This document shows positions 9,060-15,109 of a stretch of 44,442 nucleotides of DNA, in pieces (position 1 is the stretch's first letter; each line of letters starts with the position of its first letter). The notes beneath the pieces are model-generated. The model was not told where the DNA came from. It worked only from the letters and a program-made list of their open reading frames with translations, and made no database searches. This stretch comes from Proteocatella sp041738345. GTDB lineage: Bacteria; Bacillota; Clostridia; Peptostreptococcales; Filifactoraceae. The DNA is taken from assembly GCA_041738345.1 (NCBI GenBank), contig JBGSPX010000041.1, positions 1 through 44,442 of the forward strand. Reading direction: 5' to 3'. The position numbers were made by a program, and so were the translations under genes.

Positions 9060-9088
9060 ATTATAGCACTGTCAACTACTTGTTTAAA
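9060..9088 (-). promoter_or_regulatory. Likely promoter of the DMT/TrkA-C unit
   Basis: TTTAAA (9083-9088) and a perfect TATAAT (9060-9065) are spaced 17 bp apart on the minus strand, 37 bp before the ATG. The -35 box matches consensus at only four positions. The intergenic region is divergent with the GNAT gene. Confidence 0.5.
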
Positions 9089-9153
9089 GCATTCTTTTTT
9101 GATATCATAGTTAAAATTGAAATATTTTAAGTTAATAATAAAAGGAGAACTTT

Positions 9154-9660
9154 ATGGATTTTAGAAAAGCTACAAAAAACGATATAAAACATATACTTAG
9201 AATCATTGATGCTGCAAAGGAATACCTAAAATCACAGGAAATAGACCAGTGGCAAAATGGTTATCCAAACAGCGAAGTAATTGAATGTGATATTACCTCT
9301 GGTTCTGCATATATTTCAGAAATAGATGGGCTAATTGTAGTATATATGGCAATCGTATTTGAAAAAGACCCTAATTACAGTGAAATTTTTGAAGGTAATT
9401 GGAAATCTAACCTTCCATATAGCACAATTCACAGAATAGCACTCGATACTTCATTTAGAGGTCAAAACCTATCTGCTAAAATGTTTGCGTTTGCTGAAAA
9501 ACTTACATTGGAAAAAAACTACAAAAGTATGAGAATAGACACTCACAAGGATAACAAAGTCATGCAAAAACTCATAAAAAAATCAGGATACGATTACTGT
9601 GGTATAATCTATGTGGCTGACAAAACTCCACGTTTTGCATATGAAAAGGTGCTGAATTAA
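9154..9660 (+). CDS. GNAT-family N-acetyltransferase
   Basis: A 168-residue single-domain acetyltransferase. The core runs from about residue 3 (DFRKATKNDIKHILRI) to the end. The acetyl-CoA loop is RIALDTSFRGQNLSAKMF (about 100-117) and the C-terminal motif is NKVMQKLIKKSGYDYCGII. AAAGGAG precedes the ATG by 6-7 bp. This group often acetylates amino groups of small molecules or peptides; the acceptor is unknown. Its stop codon lies within the terminator shared with the convergent gene. Confidence 0.85.
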   Translation: MDFRKATKNDIKHILRIIDAAKEYLKSQEIDQWQNGYPNSEVIECDITSGSAYISEIDGLIVVYMAIVFEKDPNYSEIFEGNWKSNLPYSTIHRIALDTSFRGQNLSAKMFAFAEKLTLEKNYKSMRIDTHKDNKVMQKLIKKSGYDYCGIIYVADKTPRFAYEKVLN

Positions 9661-9675
9661 TCTACAGCACCTTTT
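9644..9675. terminator. Bidirectional terminator containing both stop codons
   Basis: AAAAGGTGCTG (9644-9654) and CAGCACCTTTT (9665-9675) form a perfect 11-bp stem with a 10-base loop. The loop holds the TAA of the GNAT gene (9658-9660) and the TAG of the convergent gene (9662-9664), 1 bp apart. U-runs follow the stem in either direction. Confidence 0.85.
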
Positions 9676-10093
9676 CATCATTTTCTTTTTTATAATGAAT
9701 ATAAGTACAAATTTCTAAAATAAATTGAATAGAGATGTAGATACTAGTTATTATAAAAGCTAAAATTAAATTTTCATTTTTCGTAACTCCAAGTGCGATT
9801 GCTAATATTATCGCTACAGCTGCATTTATCCACCACATTATTTGAAAAGTTTTGCTTTTAGATTTCATAGCTATAACTTTCTCTTTTTTTCTTTCTTCCA
9901 TAGCTTCCAAATCAAAGCTTGCTGGGTCTATAAAGCTTTCTCTTATTTCATATAACGCAAATAACAGCAGAATGCTTGTTGAAAATAACAATTTAATTGA
10001 AAACCCTTTAAAAAATAATGCGATAATTCCTGCAAATGCTATTAAAAGTGACACTATCCCTCTTGCAAATTCAGATTTATTATAAATTGTCAT
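9662..10093 (-). CDS. Small four-helix membrane protein
   Basis: I place the start at 10091-10093 because AGGAGG lies 5 bp upstream; a longer frame to 10165 has no such site. The 143-residue protein has four hydrophobic segments (about 10-26, 30-46, 80-97, 105-125) and a charged cytoplasmic loop with EERKKEK. I do not recognise a family. A link to the adjacent structured RNA (as with OLE RNA and its four-helix partner OapA) was considered and not adopted, because the RNA reads better as a group I intron and is on the other strand. Confidence 0.7.
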   Translation of the reverse strand: MTIYNKSEFARGIVSLLIAFAGIIALFFKGFSIKLLFSTSILLLFALYEIRESFIDPASFDLEAMEERKKEKVIAMKSKSKTFQIMWWINAAVAIILAIALGVTKNENLILAFIITSIYISIQFILEICTYIHYKKENDEKVL

Positions 10094-10209
10094 AAAACCT
10101 CCTAAATTTTCATAAATAAGTACTTTTACATTATTTTTTATTTTTTCCTTTTCCATTATAAACAATTACTTAAACCTTGTAAACACAATTTAATTTCCTT
10201 TTAAATTAC

Positions 10210-10218
10210 TGATATAAT
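10210..10218 (+). promoter_or_regulatory. Extended -10 promoter upstream of the intron and chemoreceptor
   Basis: TGATATAAT is a perfect extended -10 element (TG-N-TATAAT). No good -35 box is present (TTAATT at the right place), as is common for extended -10 promoters. Transcription from here would read through the intron-like element into the chemoreceptor gene 650 bp downstream. Confidence 0.5.
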
Positions 10219-10237
10219 CAATATTTTATAGATTTTT

Positions 10238-10560
10238 AACAGAAAGCCATCCGTATCGTGTAAAGTGCTTATATAATGGATGTTTAGAAGGGAAATCCCT
10301 AAGTCAATAGATATGCGAAGCCTTGAACGACTATCTCCTTGAGGAAGAGTAAGGCTGTTACGGGATTTTCGCCCTGTGGTGAACAAGAAAAATATTTTTT
10401 TAAGTAATGTAGATAATAAAATTCCTTTTCGGGTATGAATATACTAGAAAATGAAGTAGTACTATGATAATAGCTACAAAGATTAAAATAAAACCAACTA
10501 AATAACCTTTACATCAATGTTCAAATGAGATAGTGAAAACCAAGCCGTCTCAAATAGTAA
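10238..10560 (+). ncRNA. Group I intron-like catalytic core
   Basis: The block AACGACTATC (10326-10335), followed by a short hairpin (TCC-TTGA-GGA, 10336-10345) and GAGTAAGGC, matches what I recall of group IA introns such as phage T4 td. An enclosing helix AGCCTT/AAGGCT is at 10319-10324 and 10351-10356. ACTATCTC (10330-10337) is perfectly complementary to GAGATAGT (10527-10534), as expected for the long-range P7 pairing. Upstream are a CATCC/GGATG helix (10248-10252 with 10278-10282) and an AGGGA-AA-TCCCT helix (10289-10300). A run TTTTT ending at 10237 can pair with GAAAG (10242-10246) as a minimal P1. Both splice sites are uncertain. Confidence 0.55.
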
Positions 10561-10634
10561 TGGAAGATTTAAGCGCAAGTATTAATCTAGCAAACTATCA
10601 AATTCAAAGAGCTTAACAAAAAAATAAGCTTTGA

Positions 10635-10754
10635 ATATGTACCCAACGATACTGGGGAATTAAAGCCTGTGAAGAGTCATATCAAATGGAAGTAGCTTAT
10701 GCAAAACCAGACTCGTTGAAGCAGGAAGGCAAATACGAAAGTCGAAAGATATAA
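10635..10754 (+). pseudogene. tnpB 3' remnant (IS605/IStron type)
   Basis: An open frame of 39 codons runs from just after a stop at 10632 to TAA at 10752-10754. It ends VAYAKPDSLKQEGKYESRKI, closely resembling the TnpB C-terminal tail, where a SxKQE motif near the stop is typical. The RuvC domain and most of the zinc-ribbon region are absent, so it cannot encode a nuclease. It lies at the 3' end of the intron-like element, as tnpB does in IStrons. Confidence 0.6.
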
Positions 10755-10869
10755 GTTTGCCACAGTATAAATGTCTACATTTTGTTAGAAATGTATATAT
10801 TTTTCGTATCGGTACTAATATACTATTATATTAATGTAACTTAAAAAAATTAATTGGGAGATGATGTTG

Positions 10870-12618
10870 ATGAAGAAAAAAGGAATAATAGCTAAGCTTG
10901 TAACAATGGTTGTAATCAGTATGCTTTTTATCGCTTTAGTTGTAGGGGGAGTATCCACCTACTTTATTCGCTCTAGTAATATGACTCGTTTGGACCAAAT
11001 GGAAAACCAGATGAGACAAAACTATGACCTGAATATAAAAAGCCAAGTTGAAATTATCGTCTCTGAGCTTGATGGGGTTCAAAATCAAATCGCTTCTGGG
11101 CTTATAACTGAAGCTCAGGGGAAAATTATATCCGCAGATATAATTAGAAATGCTAAATATGGAGAAGGTGGTTATTTCTGGGCAGATACCTTAGAAGGTG
11201 TCAATGTAGTTCTTTTAGGAAAAGCAGAGACTGAAGGTACTAGTAGAATTAACTTAGAAGACCACTTTGGTAATAAAATTGTACAAAATTTTATAGAAAT
11301 GGCTAAAAAAGATGGAGAAGGCTATTCTGAATATTATTTCCCAAAAGCTGGAGAAAAAGAGCCACTTCCTAAAAGAGCTTATGTAAAACTTTATGAGCCT
11401 TATGGTTGGGTTATCGGTACTGGAAACTATATAGACGATATAGATACCTTTATAAAAGGTGAACGTGAGCTTGTTTTAAGTGATATAAATAAAGTGGTAA
11501 CTACAGTTATAATATTTACTTTATTATCATTTGTAGTAGGGTTCTTAATTTCTTACAAAATCGCAAGCAATATAGTCCGTCCTATAAAACGCCTTGAAGT
11601 TATTACAGATGAACTTGCCTCTGGAAATTTAAATGTCGATATTGATATTGATACAGATGATGAAATTGGTCATCTTGCTAACTCAATGAAAGCTCTTACT
11701 GAAAGATTGGTTAAGTATATTGACTATATTGATGAAGTTTCCTTGAATTTGGATAAGATTGGTAACGGAGACCTTAATATAGAATTAGTTCAAGAATACG
11801 ATGGCGAATTTAGAGTTATAAAAGATGCTTTACTAAAAACCACTAATAACTTCAAACAAATTATTGGTGATATATTCCAAATAGCTTCTCAAGTAGCAAG
11901 TGGTTCTGAACAGGTAGCCAGCGGAGCTCAAGCCCTTGCTCAAGGTACTACTGAACAAGCAAGTTCCATAGAAGAGCTTTCTGCTACTGTAAATGAAATT
12001 TCTGATCAAGTTAATCAAAATGCTAAAAACTCACTTGATGCTTCTAACTATATTAAAACAGTTGGAACTTCAGCTAATATGAGTAGTTCTAAAATGAATG
12101 AAATGATGCTTGCTATTGAAGAAATAAATGCAAAATCCTCTCAAATAGGAAAAATTGTTAAAACTATTGATGATATAGCTTTCCAAACTAATATACTTGC
12201 ACTTAATGCCGCAGTTGAAGCTGCAAGAGCGGGTTCTGCTGGTAAAGGTTTTGCCGTAGTTGCTGATGAAGTAAGAAATCTTGCTAACAAATCATCTGAA
12301 GCTGCAAAAAATACCACTGCTTTAATTGAAGATTCTATTAAATCTATTAAAAATGGTACTTTACTAGCACAAGACACAAGTTGCGTGCTTACCGAAGTTA
12401 TCGAAGGGGTTAATCAAAGTGTTAATCTTATAGATGATATATCTCAAGCCTCTAATTCTCAAGCAAAATCACTTGAAGAAACACTATCCGGCTTAGAACA
12501 AATAAGCGCAGTGGTTCATTCTAACTCTGCTACTGCAGAAGAAAGTTCAGCGGCTAGTGAAGAGCTTTCTAGTCAAGCTGATGTGCTTCAAGAACTTACT
12601 TCTAAATTTAAATTTTAG
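10870..12618 (+). CDS. Methyl-accepting chemotaxis protein with Cache sensor
   Basis: Three near in-frame ATGs occur; I choose 10870 (protein begins MKKKGIIAKL) because GGGAG lies 9 bp before it, while the ATG at 10861 abuts it. The 582-residue protein has a membrane helix at about 10-30, an extracellular single Cache domain (about 35-190, with GEGGYFWADTLEGVNVVL and YVKLYEPYGWVIGTGNYI), a second helix at about 210-230, a HAMP domain to about 285 and a long signalling domain. The hairpin tip is DDIAFQTNILALNAAVEAAR followed by VVADEVRNLA. No methyltransferase-docking pentapeptide is at the C-terminus. Cache domains of this type often bind small carboxylates. Its leader carries the intron-like element. 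Confidence 0.95.
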   Translation: MKKKGIIAKLVTMVVISMLFIALVVGGVSTYFIRSSNMTRLDQMENQMRQNYDLNIKSQVEIIVSELDGVQNQIASGLITEAQGKIISADIIRNAKYGEGGYFWADTLEGVNVVLLGKAETEGTSRINLEDHFGNKIVQNFIEMAKKDGEGYSEYYFPKAGEKEPLPKRAYVKLYEPYGWVIGTGNYIDDIDTFIKGERELVLSDINKVVTTVIIFTLLSFVVGFLISYKIASNIVRPIKRLEVITDELASGNLNVDIDIDTDDEIGHLANSMKALTERLVKYIDYIDEVSLNLDKIGNGDLNIELVQEYDGEFRVIKDALLKTTNNFKQIIGDIFQIASQVASGSEQVASGAQALAQGTTEQASSIEELSATVNEISDQVNQNAKNSLDASNYIKTVGTSANMSSSKMNEMMLAIEEINAKSSQIGKIVKTIDDIAFQTNILALNAAVEAARAGSAGKGFAVVADEVRNLANKSSEAAKNTTALIEDSIKSIKNGTLLAQDTSCVLTEVIEGVNQSVNLIDDISQASNSQAKSLEETLSGLEQISAVVHSNSATAEESSAASEELSSQADVLQELTSKFKF

Positions 12619-12639
12619 ATAATATTTTAGAAAAAAAAA

Positions 12640-12673
12640 AGAACTTCCTACATCTACAAGATTTGGAAGTTCT
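12640..12673. terminator. Bidirectional terminator between chemoreceptor and flotillin genes
   Basis: AGAACTTCC (12640-12648) and GGAAGTTCT (12665-12673) form a perfect 9-bp stem. It has a run of A on its left and of T on its right, so it can stop transcription from both convergent genes. Confidence 0.85.
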
Positions 12674-12704
12674 TTTTATGTTACTATTAATTATATTTAC
12701 AGAA

Positions 12705-14270
12705 TTAATCTACAAAATCAACATTTTCTGATTTTGAGCTAGAAGTTTCTTTTGTTTTACTAATTCCTTTTGATGTAGTGATTGCATCTACTACCATTTT
12801 CAAATCATCTGGGTCTATGTTTATATTTCTATCAGTCTTAGCTTGGATAGTATTTGCTTTAAGCGTATCTGTTATATCAAAGCCTATGACATCTTTCATG
12901 CCTTCAGTTACTGCTTTTAGACTGCTAAGTGCCATTCTAGTAACATCTGTAGCACTTCCTCCGTCTGAACCACCACCAAGTATTGTAATATTTCCTATTT
13001 TGCTCATCGGTTCTGCTACCGCTCTTGCAATTTCTGGAAGCTGTCTTATAACCATCTCTGTTACTGCTGCCTGTCCATATTTTGCATAAGCTTCGGCTTT
13101 TTTCTCCATAGCTTCTGCTTCTGCAAGTCCTTTTTGTCTTATTGCATCAGCCTCCGCTGTACCTCTTTGTCTAATAAGTTCTGCCTCTGCACTTGCATCA
13201 AGTTTTTTAGCTTCGGCTTTGGCTTCGGCATCTTTTACTGCTTTTATTTTATTAGCTTCTGCATCAAGTTCTTTAACTCTTTTTTCTGCTTCAGCTGGTT
13301 TTATAGCTGTTTCAAGAAGTTCTTTTTCTTTTCTCTGAGCTTTTTTCTCTGCAAGTTCTATATTTTTTTGTTCTGCTGCAATTTCTATTTGAATTTGAGC
13401 TTCTCTTACTTCTCTTTCTCTTTGTTCTTTTAAAATTTGTGCATCCATTTCTGCATTTGTAACATCTTTTTTTGTTATGCTCTCTTGGATTGCATATGCT
13501 GCATCTGTTTTTGCTTTTGAAGTATCCTGTTGACGTTTGAATTCCAGTTTTTTGACTTCGGCTTCTTTTAAAGCTTCGGCTTTAAGTGCATCGGCCTCAA
13601 GTCTTGCTCTTTCTCCTGCTCTATCAGCCTCTGAAGTACTTATCATAGATTCTTTTTTAGCTTCTGCCTCTGCTATTTCTGCGTCTCTTTTTACTGCCGC
13701 AATTTGGGGTTTTGATAGAGCATCAAAATATCCGTTTGAATCTCCAATTTCTTTTATAGTAAATGATTTAAGCTCTAATCCAAGCTGGTCAAGTTGTTCT
13801 TCTGCGACTTCTTTTACTCTTTCTGAGAAAGTTTTTCTATCTTTGAAAAGTTGTTCTGCAGTCATATCTGCGATAATCTCTCTAAGTCTTCCTTCGCATA
13901 CATCTCTTGCAGTTTCTGCTATATGAATCTTAGTTTCTTCTGCCTTTCCGCAGTTAAACTGTTCTACAGCTTTTTTTATCATTTCTGTATCATTTTTAAT
14001 TTTTACTACTACCGTTCCGTTTGTATTTACTGGCACTGCGTTTGACGTAAGCGTTTCTTTCATAGAAACTTCAAAGCCTATATTTTCAAGTGTAATATAG
14101 TCGATTCTTTGAAGTATTGGTATAACTATAGTTCCTGCCCCTGTAAGCACCTTAGCTTTCCCAAGTCCTGTTACAATTGCGGCCTTATCTGAAGGTACTT
14201 TCCTCCAAGTAAATGCTATAAATACTAACAGTAAAACTACTATAATAGTTGGTAATAAAAAAGTATACAT
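12705..14270 (-). CDS. Flotillin-like SPFH-domain membrane scaffold protein
   Basis: A 521-residue protein with an N-terminal membrane hairpin or anchor (about 4-22), an SPFH/band-7 domain (about 25-185) and a long Ala/Glu-rich coiled coil (about 185-405) with EAEAKK, AEADAIRQKG and AEAMEKKAEAYAKYG repeats. A conserved flotillin tail follows (GNITILGG, then AL..LK). Length and layout fit FloT/YuaG of Bacillus subtilis (about 509 residues). Flotillins organise membrane microdomains. No NfeD-type partner lies next to it, unlike yuaF-yuaG; the gene appears monocistronic between two terminators. AAGGGGG precedes the ATG. Confidence 0.92.
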   Translation of the reverse strand: MYTFLLPTIIVVLLLVFIAFTWRKVPSDKAAIVTGLGKAKVLTGAGTIVIPILQRIDYITLENIGFEVSMKETLTSNAVPVNTNGTVVVKIKNDTEMIKKAVEQFNCGKAEETKIHIAETARDVCEGRLREIIADMTAEQLFKDRKTFSERVKEVAEEQLDQLGLELKSFTIKEIGDSNGYFDALSKPQIAAVKRDAEIAEAEAKKESMISTSEADRAGERARLEADALKAEALKEAEVKKLEFKRQQDTSKAKTDAAYAIQESITKKDVTNAEMDAQILKEQREREVREAQIQIEIAAEQKNIELAEKKAQRKEKELLETAIKPAEAEKRVKELDAEANKIKAVKDAEAKAEAKKLDASAEAELIRQRGTAEADAIRQKGLAEAEAMEKKAEAYAKYGQAAVTEMVIRQLPEIARAVAEPMSKIGNITILGGGSDGGSATDVTRMALSSLKAVTEGMKDVIGFDITDTLKANTIQAKTDRNINIDPDDLKMVVDAITTSKGISKTKETSSSKSENVDFVD

Positions 14271-14370
14271 ATTTCCCCCTTAAATTAAATATTTTAAATT
14301 CCATACCATTTTTAATATATCATATTTTTTTTAGTTTTCATATACTTAATTATTTACACTTTATATACAA

Positions 14371-14408
14371 AAAAGCCAAAGTTCTTCTGATTAAGAACTT
14401 TGGCTTTT
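14371..14408. terminator. Strong terminator downstream of the two small genes
   Basis: AAAAGCCAAAGTTCTT (14371-14386) and AAGAACTTTGGCTTTT (14393-14408) form a perfect 16-bp stem with a 6-base loop. A on the left and T on the right make it usable on both strands. It lies 18 bp past the stop of the 54-codon gene, supporting the two small genes as a true transcription unit. Confidence 0.88.
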
Positions 14409-14425
14409 TTTATAAATATTTTTAA

Positions 14426-14590
14426 TTAAACTATAAATTTATTTTTATGTTCCATTCTGTTTCTTTTTATATTTTCTGCTACTACATCTTCCCAACGATA
14501 TATAACTGGTTTTTCAACCCATCTTTGTAATAACATTTCTCTTTTAGCTTCACCAGCGTTTATATAGTAATTTAATATTTGTTTAAACAT
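14426..14590 (-). CDS. Small protein, 54 residues, unknown
   Basis: ATG at 14588-14590 follows GGGGAGGT by 6-7 bp, and the frame closes with TAA at 14426-14428, directly before a strong terminator. The protein is basic, with two Trp (24, 33), three Tyr (8, 9, 31), a run RWVEKPVIYRWEDV (23-36) and a Lys/Arg/Asn-rich tail. No membrane helix or signal peptide is evident. I do not recognise it. The strong ribosome-binding site, terminator and paired upstream small gene argue that it is translated. It could be a peptide-binding partner, a small toxin or a regulatory peptide. Confidence 0.6.
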   Translation of the reverse strand: MFKQILNYYINAGEAKREMLLQRWVEKPVIYRWEDVVAENIKRNRMEHKNKFIV

Positions 14591-14669
14591 AATTGTACCT
14601 CCCCAGGTATTTAAAATAACATTTTAATAATTTTTATAATACAAACTGAAATTTTAAAAGCTGAAGCCG

Positions 14670-14750
14670 CTAGTTGAATCCTTCACCTTCAGGAGTTCCT
14701 TGCGAAACTGCCATTGGCACTATAGGACTACATTTTAATGACCATTTCAT
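14670..14750 (-). CDS. Short peptide gene, 26 residues, unknown
   Basis: ATG at 14748-14750 follows a near-perfect AGGAGGT by 5 bp; TAG is at 14670-14672. The peptide begins MKWSLKCSPIVPMAVS and ends in a Gly/Glu-rich stretch, EGEGFN. Features are Trp3, a single Cys7, Pro9, Pro12 and Pro20. It is too short for a folded enzyme and lacks a hydrophobic leader, so a signalling peptide, a modified-peptide precursor or a leader peptide are all possible. It is the first gene of a two-gene unit with its own promoter, divergent from the LuxC/LuxE operon. No function is claimed. Confidence 0.55.
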   Translation of the reverse strand: MKWSLKCSPIVPMAVSQGTPEGEGFN

Positions 14751-14818
14751 AATTAACCTCCTGACTTTATAATTTAAGTAAAAAATCAAACAACAATTTG
14801 GGGTATGTACAATAAAAA

Positions 14819-14845
14819 ACCTATGACCAATTTAGACCACAGACC
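14819..14845 (-). repeat. Tandem GGTC-type direct repeats in the small-gene leader
   Basis: On the minus strand the leader reads GGTCTGTGGT (14836-14845) then GGTCATAGGT (14819-14828), two 10-bp repeats that match at 7 positions and start 17 bp apart. They lie about 30-55 nt after the predicted transcription start. A protein-binding site or an RNA structure are both possible. Confidence 0.4.
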
Positions 14846-14879
14846 TTGATGTCAAAGATATTATGTATTTTCTATAATC

Positions 14880-14908
14880 ATCATATCAAGTTTATTAAAC
14901 TCTGTCAA
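14880..14908 (-). promoter_or_regulatory. Promoter of the two small genes
   Basis: TTGACA (14903-14908) and TATGAT (14880-14885) are spaced exactly 17 bp apart on the minus strand: a strong vegetative promoter. The start at about 14873 gives a leader of roughly 120 nt before the 26-codon gene, long enough to hold regulation. Confidence 0.65.
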
Positions 14909-15044
14909 CACCCTTAAATATAAAATTATAATGTTTTTATCTTCTGAAAATTAAATTTAATTTAACCAAAATCTTAAAACTAGCCATATGATTTTTAATT
15001 AAAGATACTATTGTATATAATTGAGTATTCATAATAAACCTTTG

Positions 15045-15085
15045 ATTTAAGCTTTGACGTTTAGGGTATTAAATCAGTATATAAT
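15045..15085 (+). promoter_or_regulatory. Sigma-B-like promoter (with overlapping sigma-A-like boxes) of the lux-like operon
   Basis: ATTTAA (15045-15050), 13 bp, then GGGTAT (15064-15069) matches the sigma-B consensus GTTTAA-N12-14-GGGTAT at all but one position. A possible sigma-A promoter overlaps it: TTGACG (15054-15059), 18 bp, TATATA (15078-15083). The gene start follows at 15110. The downstream operon encodes two RsbW-like ATPase domains, which fits control by a general-stress type sigma factor, but whether the host has one is unknown. Confidence 0.5.
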
Positions 15086-15109
15086 TTAGAAAATGAGGTG
15101 AATTGAAAT

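Larger units (their letters stand above)
10230..10800 (+). mobile_element. Probable internally deleted IStron (group I intron plus IS605-type 3' end)
   Basis: The 776 bp between the small membrane protein and the chemoreceptor start hold no intact gene. The 5' part (about 10240-10540) looks like a group I intron core. The 3' part ends in the final codons of a TnpB-type protein (stop at 10752-10754), followed by a right-end hairpin: TACATTT (10776-10782), loop TGTTAG, AAATGTA (10789-10795). A group I intron at the 5' end and an IS605-type end at the 3' side is the known architecture of IStrons such as CdISt1 of Clostridioides difficile. Here tnpA and nearly all of tnpB are gone. The limits are approximate. 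Confidence 0.55.

Noticed and set aside
10201..10386. A 61-codon minus-strand frame in the chemoreceptor leader
   Set aside because: It lacks a ribosome-binding site and lies across the group I intron-like structure; its apparent coding is a by-product of the paired RNA.
10240..10600. c-di-GMP-II riboswitch, OLE RNA or other large structured RNA in the same leader
   Set aside because: The conserved c-di-GMP-II segments were not found. OLE was considered because of the nearby four-helix protein, but that gene is on the other strand and the group I-type block plus tnpB tail fit better.
12778..13926. Long plus-strand frames opposite the flotillin gene
   Set aside because: They are Ser/Ala- and Phe-rich mirror readings of the Glu/Ala coiled coil and have no start signals.
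14340..15109. CRISPR array or phage attachment site in the gap before the lux-like operon
   Set aside because: No regularly spaced repeats, tRNA end or integrase; the gap is explained by two small genes, their terminator and two divergent promoters.
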